Shown here piece by piece: positions 42,576-51,288 of a DNA stretch of 64,000 nt. The number at the start of each line of letters is the position of its first letter. The first letter of the stretch is position 1. Below the pieces are notes generated by a model. It was not told the origin of the DNA, made no database searches, and worked only from the letters and a program-made list of their open reading frames with translations. Both the position numbers and the translations under genes were made by a program. The DNA comes from an uncultured Ruminiclostridium sp. (lineage in GTDB: Bacteria > Bacillota > Clostridia > Oscillospirales > Ruminococcaceae), in contig CANQXF010000006.1 of assembly GCA_947627695.1 (NCBI GenBank), positions 1 to 64,000 on the forward strand. Direction: 5' to 3'.

Positions 42576-43955
42576 TTAATATATAAAGTTGATATGCTTG
42601 CGGGCGGGAGTGCTGACTCTCTTTGAGGACAAAGCCTCAACTGCGTTGTTAAGAGCCGACCACAATTCCTCGGCGGGAACTATCTTGTCCACAACGCCAT
42701 GTTCCATAGCGTTGAGTGCGCTTGCTTCGTTTTCGGCGTAATCCTCGGCGGCTTTCTGCAATTCCTCGTTGTTATTGCAGTCCTCGCCGTGGAGAAATAC
42801 CGCCGCGGTCTGAGGAGCAACGGGAGCTATCACCGCATTTTCGTAAGCAATAGTCATATCCGAATTGTTCCCGCAGAAAGCGGTGAAGATACCGCCTAAA
42901 GCGTTTCCTGTAACTACCGCTATCTTTGCGGTGGTAGCGCTTGCATAGACCTGCGTCAGCTTTGCGCAGTCGCGAACGCTTCCGCTAAGCTCCGCCTTAC
43001 TGTCTAACGCAAAGCCCTCGTTGTTCACGAACGTGACAACGGGAATGGAGAAAGCGTCGCATATGCTGACGAACTTTGCTATCTTTGCGCAGTCCTCTTT
43101 GGCGAGCCTGCCCTCCGCCTTATCGGTGGCGACAAAGCCCACGGTCTTCCAGTTGATACTGCCAAGAGCAGTGTAGGAGACCTCTCCGAATTTACCGTAA
43201 AGCTCCACAAGGCTGTCCTTGTCGGCAATTGCTTTTACCAGCGCCTCGCCTTTCATGGAGCCGTCGGCGGCAATATCCGAAACAGCGAAATAATCGTTTC
43301 CAGCCACCTCAAGGTTATTTTGCGGGAGGATAGCGATAAGCTCCTTCGCTTTTTTCAAAGCCTCGGCATTATCCTTTACAACCAGCGCCGCAATGCCTGA
43401 AAGGGCGGCGTTTTCCGCTGTGCCTGCGCCCTTGGTCTTATCCTCGCTGATAAAAGGAGGATTTAAGAAAAATTCCGCCTTTTCCGTCATTATCACAAAA
43501 TCGCTCATACAGGCAAGGGAAGCGTGGATACCTCCGCAAACGCCTGTTACCACAGCTATCTGAGGAGCGACCCCCGAAAGGGAAGCGCTTGAAGCGGCAA
43601 TATCGCTGTAAGCCTTTAACAGCTCAACTCCCTCTTTCACTGCCCCGCCCTTTGAATCGTAGATACCGATAACGGGAGAGCCGTTTTTCACCGCGAGCTG
43701 ATACAGCTTAGCCAGTTTTTGCGCCGCAGTCTTGCAAACGGCGCCGCTGTTCACGGCAGAGTCCTGTATAAAGGCGCAGACCTGCTTTCCCTCCACAACG
43801 CCCGTGCCTGTTATTACGCTGCCGCCGATATAGGGGGAAAGCTCGGTAAAGCTGCCCTCCTCAAACAGCGACGTCAGCGTGCTGCGAGCCTCGCTGCCTG
43901 CAAGCTCCTGCGCCAGTTCGTCTATCGTCTTGTTCGCCAATTTTATGTCCTCCAT
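42576..43955 (-). CDS. Acyl-CoA carboxyltransferase subunit (MmdA/12S-like)
   Basis: 459 residues with the two crotonase-like halves of biotin-dependent carboxyltransferases: 'FTELSPYIGGSVITGTGVVE', 'VCAFIQDSAVNSGAVCKTAA', 'IAVVTGVCGGIHASLACMSD' and 'IPVVTFVNNEGFALDSKAEL'. It is shorter than typical MmdA/PccB (about 510) and lacks some canonical N-terminal residues. Probably moves CO2 between biotin and an acyl-CoA such as propionyl- or acetyl-CoA. First gene of a three-gene operon with the carrier and the OadA-like subunit. Confidence 0.85.
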   Translation of the reverse strand: MEDIKLANKTIDELAQELAGSEARSTLTSLFEEGSFTELSPYIGGSVITGTGVVEGKQVCAFIQDSAVNSGAVCKTAAQKLAKLYQLAVKNGSPVIGIYDSKGGAVKEGVELLKAYSDIAASSASLSGVAPQIAVVTGVCGGIHASLACMSDFVIMTEKAEFFLNPPFISEDKTKGAGTAENAALSGIAALVVKDNAEALKKAKELIAILPQNNLEVAGNDYFAVSDIAADGSMKGEALVKAIADKDSLVELYGKFGEVSYTALGSINWKTVGFVATDKAEGRLAKEDCAKIAKFVSICDAFSIPVVTFVNNEGFALDSKAELSGSVRDCAKLTQVYASATTAKIAVVTGNALGGIFTAFCGNNSDMTIAYENAVIAPVAPQTAAVFLHGEDCNNNEELQKAAEDYAENEASALNAMEHGVVDKIVPAEELWSALNNAVEALSSKRVSTPARKHINFIY

Positions 43956-44063
43956 TCCTTATGTTCATTTGTTCGTTTTATTTCAACCTGTGTCAGAAAT
44001 CAAATACACTATAAATTATACAATATTACCGCTTTAATTTCAAGTGGGATTTTCCTTTTTTCG

Positions 44064-44366
44064 TCAATTTTCCTTTTTCCCGTCGAAAAATTCTGCTATG
44101 GATTCCAGCCGTCTTCCTCCCACAAAGGTCTTTACAAATTCGTCGGGGATAGTGTCGGCAATAACTGCGGAGACTGCTCCCTCGTGGTCGGCGTTGTTCA
44201 ATGCCGAACGGAGCACGCCGTCAAACAAAAACTTGTCCCCGTTGTAGCTTTTCACGGTGAAGACCTTGTCCTTTATCTCCCCGTGAATGTCCGCTATAAG
44301 CTCGCCCTCGCACTTTGCCTCAAAGCAAAAGTCCTCGGCGTCATAATTTCTTTTTATCTCTATCAT
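44064..44366 (-). CDS. Small protein of unknown function
   Basis: 100 residues, beta-rich N-terminal half ('FCFEAKCEGELIADIHGEIK', 'VFTVKSYNGDKFLFDGVLRS') and a helical end. No motif I recognise. Its start overlaps the stop of the upstream pseudouridine synthase gene by 4 bp, so it is co-translated with it. Confidence 0.7.
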   Translation of the reverse strand: MIEIKRNYDAEDFCFEAKCEGELIADIHGEIKDKVFTVKSYNGDKFLFDGVLRSALNNADHEGAVSAVIADTIPDEFVKTFVGGRRLESIAEFFDGKKEN

Positions 44367-45118
44367 TTTTTCTTTCTCCTTTTAGGCGGGTCGGACTTTC
44401 CCATCGCCGCCCTTAACGTTTGCATTTCCTCCGCTGTCAGGTCCCTGTATTCTCCCGCTTTCATCATTCCCAGCTTAACTCCGCCCACGGAGGTGCGTTT
44501 CAGCCTTGACACCTCAAGCTCTACCGCACTGCACATCTTGCGTATCTGCCTGTTCTTTCCCTCAGTTATGACAAATTCAAGAACGGTGCGCTCCTTTGCC
44601 TGAGTCAGCACGTTTATCACGCAGGGCTGTGTTTCTACGCCGGGCTCTATCTCAATTCCCGCCGACATCAGCGCAAGCTGTTCCTCCGTCACAGAGGAGG
44701 GAACGGTAACGCGGTAGGTTTTTGGGATATGCTTTTTCGGGTGCATTATGTCGTTGGCAAAGCTGCCGTCGTTTGTGAGCAGGATAAGTCCCTCGCTGTT
44801 CTTGTCCAGCCGCCCCACGGGATACACCCTCTCCTTAACGCCTTTCAGCAGGTCGGTGACCAGCTTGTCCGAATGGGCGTCCTCCATTGAGGTGACATAG
44901 CCTCTCGGCTTATACAGCTTGATGTAGCGCAGTACGGGCTTGTCCGTGTCAAGCCTTTCCCCGCTTACGGTGATTATGTCGGACTGGGGCTCCGCCTTGT
45001 CCCCCAGTGAAACGGTGTGACCGTTCACCTTTACCATTCCGTTTGCTATAAGCTCTTCCGCCTTTCTGCGGGAGCAGTATCCGCTGTCGGAAATTATCTT
45101 TTGTATCCTTGTTTTCAT
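44363..45118 (-). CDS. rluB: Pseudouridine synthase, RluB/RsuA family
   Basis: 251 residues. N-terminal S4 domain ('RIQKIISDSGYCSRRKAEEL'), then the family catalytic segment 'VYPVGRLDKNSEGLILLTND' with the nucleophilic Asp, 'HPKKHIPKTYRVTV' and 'VITEGKNRQIRKMCSAVELE'. Modifies uridines in ribosomal RNA. RluB versus RluE/RluF cannot be decided from sequence alone. Operon with the 100-residue protein. Confidence 0.9.
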   Translation of the reverse strand: MKTRIQKIISDSGYCSRRKAEELIANGMVKVNGHTVSLGDKAEPQSDIITVSGERLDTDKPVLRYIKLYKPRGYVTSMEDAHSDKLVTDLLKGVKERVYPVGRLDKNSEGLILLTNDGSFANDIMHPKKHIPKTYRVTVPSSVTEEQLALMSAGIEIEPGVETQPCVINVLTQAKERTVLEFVITEGKNRQIRKMCSAVELEVSRLKRTSVGGVKLGMMKAGEYRDLTAEEMQTLRAAMGKSDPPKRRKKK

Positions 45119-45220
45119 TGTACGTCCTTTGTTTTATGTTATCTGCTGTGCTTTTTAAATAACGCCTGCTTGTCTGTCCTGCGGAAGAACTGCCTCTGAG
45201 AATACAACTGCGTGTCTGGG

Positions 45221-45330
45221 GCGGCGAAGCCGCGTCCCGCGCTCCGCGCGGGACGTCAGGGCTTGCTTTGCAAGCCCTGACCTTTCTTCGGGCTTTGCCC
45301 GAAGAAAGGCGGCTTCGCCGCCCTGCTCCC
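45221..45330. repeat. Multi-hairpin palindromic element
   Basis: Five consecutive GC-rich hairpins without gaps: GCGGCGAAGCCGC; GTCCCGCG/GCGCGGGAC; GTCAGGGCTTG/CAAGCCCTGAC; CTTTCTTCGGGC/GCCCGAAGAAAG; GGCGGC/GCCGCC. The same layout with partly different stems occurs at 54204-54314, and a short version near 56888. The remainder of the gap 45119-45395 holds nothing else I can name. Confidence 0.75.
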
Positions 45331-45395
45331 CGCACTTGTCATATTATTTCTCACAGCATAAAAATCAAATCGGAAAAGCACCTGTTATATAAAAA

Positions 45396-46172
45396 TCACA
45401 ACACCCATTTTTCCAAATATACCGCAACCCCGTCATCTTCATTTGAAAGTGTAATATCATCAGCAACGTCCTTGACTTCCCGTATTGCGTTGCCCATCGC
45501 CACGCCTACGCCGCACAGCTTCAGCATACCTATATCCGCATTGTCGTCGCCGAAAGCGATTATTTCGTCCACGCCCGCACAGCACTCATCGCATATCGCC
45601 AGAATCGCCCTTTCCTTCGTAACTCCGCATTTTGTGAACTTGTACCAGTCCCCGCCCGAAAAGCGCTGACAGTCAAGCTCCGAAAACCTTTCGCTCAATT
45701 CCTTTGCCATATCCGTTTTCGGTATCTCAACGCATATCTTCAGCGCCTCGTACCGAATATCCGAAAAATCCGTGTATGTACTGTCTCCCCAGTTTTTGAA
45801 CTGCTCTCTCGGGTCTGCCTTGTAGTTCCAGTAATGAGCGTCTGTGGTATCGACAGTGATCTCGCAGTCCTCCGAGCATATGCTTCTTGCGGCTTGAATA
45901 AAACACTTCGTTTCTTCCGCCGAAAAAGCCGAGGAACAGATTATTTTTCCCCTGAACCTTACCAACGCTCCGCCGCTGGATATCATAATATCGGGTTTCA
46001 AATCCCTTACGAACGACAAACAGTTTTGCTCGCTCCTTGACGTTGCAATACCGATGAAAAATCCACGCTCTTTACACTCAGACAGCGTGTTTAGGGTATG
46101 TTCCGATATAGTTTTATCGTCCCTTAATAAAGTCCCGTCTAAATCAAATATCAATATTTTAGGCTCCGCCAT
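45396..46172 (-). CDS. HAD-superfamily Cof-type phosphatase
   Basis: 258 residues. HAD motif I 'ILIFDLDGTLLRDDKTIS', motif II 'GIATSRSEQN', a C2-type cap, and motif IV 'IIAFGDDNADIGMLKLCGVG' with the closing 'VAMGNAIREVKDVADDITLS'. Cytoplasmic sugar-phosphate or cofactor phosphatase; substrate undetermined. Downstream of a GNAT gene with 30 bp spacing. Confidence 0.92.
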   Translation of the reverse strand: MAEPKILIFDLDGTLLRDDKTISEHTLNTLSECKERGFFIGIATSRSEQNCLSFVRDLKPDIMISSGGALVRFRGKIICSSAFSAEETKCFIQAARSICSEDCEITVDTTDAHYWNYKADPREQFKNWGDSTYTDFSDIRYEALKICVEIPKTDMAKELSERFSELDCQRFSGGDWYKFTKCGVTKERAILAICDECCAGVDEIIAFGDDNADIGMLKLCGVGVAMGNAIREVKDVADDITLSNEDDGVAVYLEKWVL

Positions 46173-46202
46173 TTTATCTTCCTCAACGCTCCGCCTGTTT
46201 TA

Positions 46203-46670
46203 TCACAACGCCTTTTTCAGCATAATCGTATCTTCCGTTTCATACTCAACAGCAAAGCCCATATCGAGAAACAACCGCCTTGCAGAATTGTCAGCGGCTA
46301 TCTCGTCGTACAGCTCCGCACAGCCGTTTTCCCTTGCCGCCTTACATAAAAGCGCCAGCCCCTTTTTCCCGTAGCCCTTGCGGCGGTATTCCGAAAATAT
46401 GATTACATCTGCAAGATAAATTTCTTTTTCGGTGTCAAGATGATATGCTGTTTCTCCAACAAATGCTCCGCTGTCCTTATCAAGCAGATAGCGGTAGAAC
46501 CTTTCCTTTCCGCCATGGGAAATCCATAAATCATACCAGCCGCCCCACTTCTCTTTCGGAAAAGAAACAGTCCCTCCCCATTTTGCGTTATATGACATAG
46601 TATCAGCGTCGCTCAGCATTTTCTCCCTGAACCACAGCTCTTCCAACTTGGGCTTATATAAGACAAGCAT
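46203..46670 (-). CDS. GNAT-family N-acetyltransferase
   Basis: 155 residues. Acetyl-CoA loop 'IIFSEYRRKGYGKKGLALLC' (R-x-x-G-x-G type) followed by 'AELYDEIAADNSARRLFLDM' and GF, the usual GNAT motif B. The N-terminus includes 'YNAKWGGTVSFPKEKWGGWY', seen in some clostridial GNATs. Substrate unknown. 12 bp downstream of the dac gene. Confidence 0.88.
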   Translation of the reverse strand: MLVLYKPKLEELWFREKMLSDADTMSYNAKWGGTVSFPKEKWGGWYDLWISHGGKERFYRYLLDKDSGAFVGETAYHLDTEKEIYLADVIIFSEYRRKGYGKKGLALLCKAARENGCAELYDEIAADNSARRLFLDMGFAVEYETEDTIMLKKAL

Positions 46671-46682
46671 TCATTCTCCTTA

Positions 46683-47828
46683 TCAGATCCCAAAAAATCT
46701 CCTGCAAAGCATTATCACCCTGTCCCAGAAACCAATTTCCTGCGGAGTTTCCATAACTGCCTTTTCCGTCACCAGCTCCATGTCCCTGACAGCCTCACCG
46801 TCACGGTATATCCTTGCAAAGCCCACGCTTTCCCCTGCGGAAAATCCCGCATAGAGAAACTGCGGCGCAAACGTTTCAACGGTCACCGTTTTGCTTTCGC
46901 TTTCGGATAAAGCCAGCTTTACACTTTCCGCCAGCTTTAAATTAACGCTCTGCTCGCTCCCGCCGATAACGGGAAGCGTCAACGGCTTAGGCAGCACTAT
47001 CTCGGTCGCCTTCACCTGCGTAAAGCCGTAGTCCAGCATTTTTCTGTGGTCCTCCCAGTCGTCGGGAGCGTTCAGCGTGACACAGATGAGCCTTACCCCG
47101 TCCCTTTCGGCGGAGGAAACAAGACAGCGCCTTGCGTTGTCGGTAAAGCCCGTTTTCACCCCAATACAGCCCTCGTATTGCCACAACATTTTGTTGGAAT
47201 TTGAAAGCTGCCGCAGATAGGGCGGATTTCCAAATTCCACCTGTGCGTCCGCACACCTGCAAATTTCCGCAAAGACAGGATTTTCCAGCGCATACCTTGT
47301 AAGCTGCGCCAGGTCGTAAGCCGTGGTGAAATGCCCGCTTGCGTCAAGTCCCGACGGGTTGACAAAGTGGGTATCTTTAAGCCCCAGCTCCTCCGCCTTT
47401 TTGTTCATCAATTCTGCAAATGCGGACATGGAGCCGCTGATGTTGACAGCGGCGGCATTTGCGGCGTCATTCCCCGAGGGCAGAAGCATACCGTACAACA
47501 GCGCCCGCCTTGTTACGATGTCCCCCTCTTTCAAACCCATAGAGGTGCCCTCAACGTTGATGGCAAAGCTGTCCGCCGTGAATTTTTTGTCCAGCTCTCC
47601 CGCCTCCGCCGTAAGCAGGGCGGTCATTATCTTGGTGGTGCTTGCCATCGCTCGTTGTTCGTGGGCGTTTTTCTCGTAAATAATTGTTCCTGTGTCGGCA
47701 TTTATGAGAACAGCGCTGACAGCCGACACCTCAAATCCTCCGCTTTCGGCATAGATCGGCAGGGAAGTTCCTCCCAAAGCAAGACAAAACGCCGTAATAC
47801 CCGCAATAAATCTTTTCAAATCCTCCAC
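46683..47828 (-). CDS. dacF: D-alanyl-D-alanine carboxypeptidase (DacF/DacB type)
   Basis: 381 residues with signal peptide. Penicillin-binding active site: Ser63-x-x-Lys66 ('MASTTKIM'), Ser117-Gly-Asn ('LPSGND') and Lys224-Thr-Gly ('GVKTGFTDN'). A C-terminal PBP5-type beta domain and a probable membrane-associated tail follow. Trims peptidoglycan stem peptides. The sporulation neighbour gerW suggests a DacB/DacF-like role in cortex synthesis, but a vegetative DacA-like role is also possible. Confidence 0.9.
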   Translation of the reverse strand: MEDLKRFIAGITAFCLALGGTSLPIYAESGGFEVSAVSAVLINADTGTIIYEKNAHEQRAMASTTKIMTALLTAEAGELDKKFTADSFAINVEGTSMGLKEGDIVTRRALLYGMLLPSGNDAANAAAVNISGSMSAFAELMNKKAEELGLKDTHFVNPSGLDASGHFTTAYDLAQLTRYALENPVFAEICRCADAQVEFGNPPYLRQLSNSNKMLWQYEGCIGVKTGFTDNARRCLVSSAERDGVRLICVTLNAPDDWEDHRKMLDYGFTQVKATEIVLPKPLTLPVIGGSEQSVNLKLAESVKLALSESESKTVTVETFAPQFLYAGFSAGESVGFARIYRDGEAVRDMELVTEKAVMETPQEIGFWDRVIMLCRRFFGI

Positions 47829-47920
47829 CTCCGCATACTTTGTACAACCAGTTTATGCGTGGGCGGACAAAATATTTCCTTTACTGCAAGGCGAAATTCG
47901 ACAAATTATTACAAATCGTA

Positions 47921-48328
47921 TTATTCTTCGGCGGTATCTTCGGCTTCCGTTTCTTCCTCGTCGCCCTTTTTGCCGAACATATCCTTTACCTTTGAGATAA
48001 GACCGGGAACGCCCTCGATAAGGCTGTCCACTGCGCTGTCCTTTGCGCCCAGCTCCAACAGCTTCACGTCGCCGTCAGTCTTGATTACGATGAAAGCCTG
48101 GGGCTTTATGGTGATACCTGCGCCACTTCCGCCTGCAAAGACCTCCTTTGGAGCAGTGGAGGGAATATCCGACCCGCCCGACACAAAGCCGAAGGATACC
48201 TTTGAAACGGGAATGACCACCGTTCCGTCGGGAGAGGTGACAGGCTCGCCGATAATGGTGTTCACGTCCACCAGCTCACGAATTTTTTCCATAGAGGTGC
48301 TCATAAGTCCTTCAAGATGTTCTGCCAT
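47921..48328 (-). CDS. gerW: Sporulation protein YtfJ/GerW
   Basis: 135 residues. The typical YtfJ opening 'MAEHLEGLMSTSMEKIRELV' is followed by 'NTIIGEPVTSPDGTVVIPVS' and KVSFGFVSGG, then 'GAGITIKPQAFIVIKTDGDV' and an acidic tail. Found in spore formers and required in Bacillus for Ca-DPA triggered germination. Part of the widespread Firmicutes cluster scpA-scpB-DUF2953-ytfJ-dac. Confidence 0.93.
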   Translation of the reverse strand: MAEHLEGLMSTSMEKIRELVDVNTIIGEPVTSPDGTVVIPVSKVSFGFVSGGSDIPSTAPKEVFAGGSGAGITIKPQAFIVIKTDGDVKLLELGAKDSAVDSLIEGVPGLISKVKDMFGKKGDEEETEAEDTAEE

Positions 48329-48385
48329 GATTTTTATTCCTTTCTGTTTAAGACGGTATTTTCCGTCGGTTGTACTTTTGTCGGC

Positions 48386-49150
48386 TCACGCCGCTTTCTT
48401 CTGCGGCTGAGCCTTTGGAGCAGGCTTGCTGTCCTTTCTTATCTCGGACAGCACTGCGAAAAATCCCCATATCGCGCTGTGAAGTAGAGTTGACACCCTC
48501 ATTTTCACCACGCCGTAAAAGTAATATTCATTCTTTTCAAGGTCGAAGTCCGCCTTTACGTCCACGTCCTTCGCCTTAAAGGTTATAGTTTCCGAAAGCA
48601 GCTTTGTAATGCTGTAAACCGCCCAGCAGTGATAGCCGTAGCTCATAGCGACCTTGGCGGCGTCCTTTCCCCCCGCCGTCACAAAGATGACCACGTTGTA
48701 AAAGCGTATCTTCTTAAAAATCCGCTTGACGTGGGGCGAGGCTCTGCCGATAATACGGCGGATAAGGTCAAGGCTGAATTTCATCTTGGGCTTTTTCGCT
48801 TTTTCCTCAGCCTTTTCCTCTTTTTTGCCTGATTTTTTCTCAGCAGGGATCTCCTCGGCTTTTTCCGTTTTGATCTCCTCCTGCTGAGGCTTTACAGCGG
48901 CTGTTTCCGCTTTTTTCGGGGGAGGAGACTGCTTTGCCGCCTTAGCGGCTTCCTTTTTCTTTTTCTTCTGCTCCTTCTTTTCCCGCTTTCGCTTTCGCCG
49001 TGGACTTTCGGGATTGACAATAAAGGTAAAGAACAAATATTTTATCTTATACCTGAAAGTCCCGTCAAACTCAAGCTCAGCGGTTATGGAAGAGGCAAGG
49101 AGAATGAAAAGAACGAGCAGTATCGCTCCTATCACAATAAGTGCTGTCAT
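48386..49150 (-). CDS. DUF2953-family membrane protein
   Basis: 254 residues. N-terminal membrane helix 'ALIVIGAILLVLFILLASSI', a beta strand pair ('ELEFDGTFRYKIKYLFFTFI'), a very Lys/Glu/Ala-rich linker (residues about 60-125), and the DUF2953 core ('RRIIGRASPHVKRIFKKIRF', 'YGYHCWAVYSITKLLSETIT'). Conserved next to ytfJ in spore formers; function unknown. Confidence 0.88.
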   Translation of the reverse strand: MTALIVIGAILLVLFILLASSITAELEFDGTFRYKIKYLFFTFIVNPESPRRKRKREKKEQKKKKKEAAKAAKQSPPPKKAETAAVKPQQEEIKTEKAEEIPAEKKSGKKEEKAEEKAKKPKMKFSLDLIRRIIGRASPHVKRIFKKIRFYNVVIFVTAGGKDAAKVAMSYGYHCWAVYSITKLLSETITFKAKDVDVKADFDLEKNEYYFYGVVKMRVSTLLHSAIWGFFAVLSEIRKDSKPAPKAQPQKKAA

Positions 49151-49178
49151 TTATCCTTTATTCCTCTGTAAGTACCGT

Positions 49179-49733
49179 TTACTGTGCATTATCTTCCAGT
49201 TCATCAAGACTGAGCTGCCCCTCCTCCGTCGGCAGGGGAGGAAGCTCCTTTATTGACCTCAGCCCAAAACAGCGCAGGAACGTGTCGGTGGTGCGGTAGG
49301 CTATGGGTCTTCCCGGCAGCTCCAGCCGTCCCGCCTCCTCAATAAGCCCTCTCTCAGCAAGAGTGTTGACAACACTTGAGCTGTCTATTCCTCTCACCTG
49401 CTCCACAAAGCCTTTTGTCACAGGCTGATTGTAGGCGATCACCGCAAGACATTCCATAGCCGCCTGCGACAGCGGGGTCTGTCTGCTGTTTTCCAGCGCC
49501 GCCTTGATATAGGGGGCGTATTCAGTCCTTGTTGTTATCTGATAGGCGTTTTCCAGCCTTATCACCTTTATTCCGCTGCCCTGAACGTTGTACCGCCGTT
49601 CAAGCTGACTTACCAGCTTGGCGGTGGTATCCGCGTCTATGCCGCTTGCCTTTGACAGCTTATCCACCGTTATCGGCTCGCCGCAGGCGAACATTATCGC
49701 CTCGATTATGGCTATCCCTTCGTCAAGCTCCAT
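49179..49733 (-). CDS. scpB: Segregation and condensation protein ScpB
   Basis: 184 residues. Two winged-helix domains: 'IIEAIMFACGEPITVDKLSK' at the start, 'SQAAMECLAVIAYNQPVTKG' and 'VEQVRGIDSSSVVNTLAERG' with the closing 'LELPGRPIAYRTTDTFLRCF'. Binds ScpA and SMC in the bacterial condensin. Its start overlaps the scpA stop by one base. Confidence 0.95.
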   Translation of the reverse strand: MELDEGIAIIEAIMFACGEPITVDKLSKASGIDADTTAKLVSQLERRYNVQGSGIKVIRLENAYQITTRTEYAPYIKAALENSRQTPLSQAAMECLAVIAYNQPVTKGFVEQVRGIDSSSVVNTLAERGLIEEAGRLELPGRPIAYRTTDTFLRCFGLRSIKELPPLPTEEGQLSLDELEDNAQ

Positions 49734-50452
49734 TAAAAATTACCTTCCTCATTCCTATGGACTGTTGAGCGTCTTACCCGCTTTCCGTCGTCGGAAAACT
49801 CAACGTGTCCGTTTTTTGACAGCTCCAGCAGCGCAAGAAACGTCGCTACCTGCTCCGAACGGTTCTGCCCCTCATAAAGGCTGTCTATCACCACGTCCCC
49901 GCCCCTTTGTATTCGGCGCAGGACGTAAACTATCTTTGTAAAAACGCTGACGTAGCTTTTTGCGGTTATATTTTTTATCGACAGGGGAACAGCCTTCAGC
50001 CGTTTTATCTCCGCTTTCCCCGCCATTGCGGACAGCGCCTCGTAAAGCTCGCAGGGGTCGTGTTCCAGCCGATAAGTGCTGTCTATGGGGATATCCTGGG
50101 GCATTCTCACAAAAACGTCCCCGCCGATATAGCCTTTTTTCAGCCGTTCCGCCGCCGCCTTGCACAGGGCGTATTCTATAAGTGCGCCCTCCAGCTCTTT
50201 TTTCATCTGCTCCGCTTCGTGCTTCGGGAGCAGGGCGGTGGATTTTATCAGGATAAGGTGCGCCGCCGTCTCCATAAATTCCCCCGCTATCTCCATATCC
50301 GCCTGCTGCATCTGCTCCAGATAAAGCAAAAACTGTTCCACTAAAACGGAAATTTCAATATCGGCTATGTTCAGCTTGTGCTTTTGTATCAGGCTGAGCA
50401 TAAGGTCGAGGGGACCCTCGAACACCTGCAATTTAAAGTTAAGCTCCTGCAT
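49733..50452 (-). CDS. scpA: Segregation and condensation protein ScpA
   Basis: 239 residues. Kleisin N-terminus 'LNFKLQVFEGPLDLMLSLIQ' and 'KHKLNIADIEISVLVEQFL', then 'FMETAAHLILIKSTALLP' and a C-terminal winged helix ('VVIDSLYEGQNRSEQVATFL'). Bridges SMC heads. Immediately downstream of the M50 protease, immediately upstream of scpB. Confidence 0.95.
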   Translation of the reverse strand: MQELNFKLQVFEGPLDLMLSLIQKHKLNIADIEISVLVEQFLLYLEQMQQADMEIAGEFMETAAHLILIKSTALLPKHEAEQMKKELEGALIEYALCKAAAERLKKGYIGGDVFVRMPQDIPIDSTYRLEHDPCELYEALSAMAGKAEIKRLKAVPLSIKNITAKSYVSVFTKIVYVLRRIQRGGDVVIDSLYEGQNRSEQVATFLALLELSKNGHVEFSDDGKRVRRSTVHRNEEGNF

Positions 50453-51160
50453 TTAAATTCCAGCTCCCATAAAGTAGTCCACAAATCCCGTGGCGTAATT
50501 CATACCCTGCCTTACCAGCTCGGACAGATACAGCATAGGGATCGTGAATACTCCTAAAAACATAAGCACCATTATCACCAACATAATGATACGCTCATAC
50601 TTCATTATTTTGAAGTACCATTTATTGGGCAGGAACACAAGGAATATCCTTGACCCGTCAAAGGGCGGGAACGGCATAAGCAGGTTGAAAACTCCCAGAT
50701 AAATATTTATCGTCACCACTTCAAGAATGACTATCATAAGATAGTAGGGGACCGACTCCTTCCCCGAATTTATCAGCTCGGCGTTGCTGTAAAAAATTAC
50801 CTTTCCTATTATGATCGCCACATACGCCAGCAGGAAATTTGCCAGCGGTCCTGCAAAGGCGGTTATCGCCATAGCCGCTTTGGGCTTGACCTTAGTGCAT
50901 TTTGAGGGATTTATGGGAACGGGTCTTGCCCAGCCGATACCAAACAGTGCCAGTGCGATTATCCCCATTATATCAATATGGGCGAAAGGGTTGAGGGTAA
51001 GCCTGCCGTATTTCTCGGCGGTGTCGTCCCCCAGCAGGCTCGCCGCCCAGCCGTGAGCAAACTCGTGCAAGGGCATACAGATAAGCACGATTATCAGCAG
51101 TGAAAATATCTCCGCCACGATAGCCGAGGTGCTTGCGGAAGAATTAAGTAGATTAAGCAT
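50453..51160 (-). CDS. Site-2 protease family (M50) membrane protease
   Basis: 235 residues, about six helices. Zinc motif 'CMPLHEFAHGWAASLLGDDT' (HEFAH) and second metal motif 'LLMPFPPFDGSR' (a variant of NPxPxLDG), with 'LNPFAHIDIMGIIALALFGI' in between, typical of the YwhC/Rip-like group. Probably cuts membrane substrates. Adjacent to scpA with no gap, the common Clostridia arrangement. Confidence 0.92.
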   Translation of the reverse strand: MLNLLNSSASTSAIVAEIFSLLIIVLICMPLHEFAHGWAASLLGDDTAEKYGRLTLNPFAHIDIMGIIALALFGIGWARPVPINPSKCTKVKPKAAMAITAFAGPLANFLLAYVAIIIGKVIFYSNAELINSGKESVPYYLMIVILEVVTINIYLGVFNLLMPFPPFDGSRIFLVFLPNKWYFKIMKYERIIMLVIMVLMFLGVFTIPMLYLSELVRQGMNYATGFVDYFMGAGI

Positions 51161-51249
51161 TTATATCTCCGATGAAAAAGGGTGAACTTATTTGTAATTT
51201 GAATATACACATTTATTATACTATATATTAAAAGAAAATGCAAGCATAA

Positions 51250-51285
51250 GAAAAGACCTTGTAAAAAACACAAGGTCTTTAAAAT
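51250..51285. terminator. Terminator downstream of the ttcA-like gene
   Basis: AAAGACCTTGT (51252-51262) / ACAAGGTCTTT (51270-51280) with A- and T-runs on both sides. Confidence 0.75.
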
Positions 51286-51288
51286 ATT

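Noticed and set aside
40785-43955. Complete sodium-pumping oxaloacetate/methylmalonyl-CoA decarboxylase
   Set aside because: No membrane beta subunit is encoded in or near the operon.
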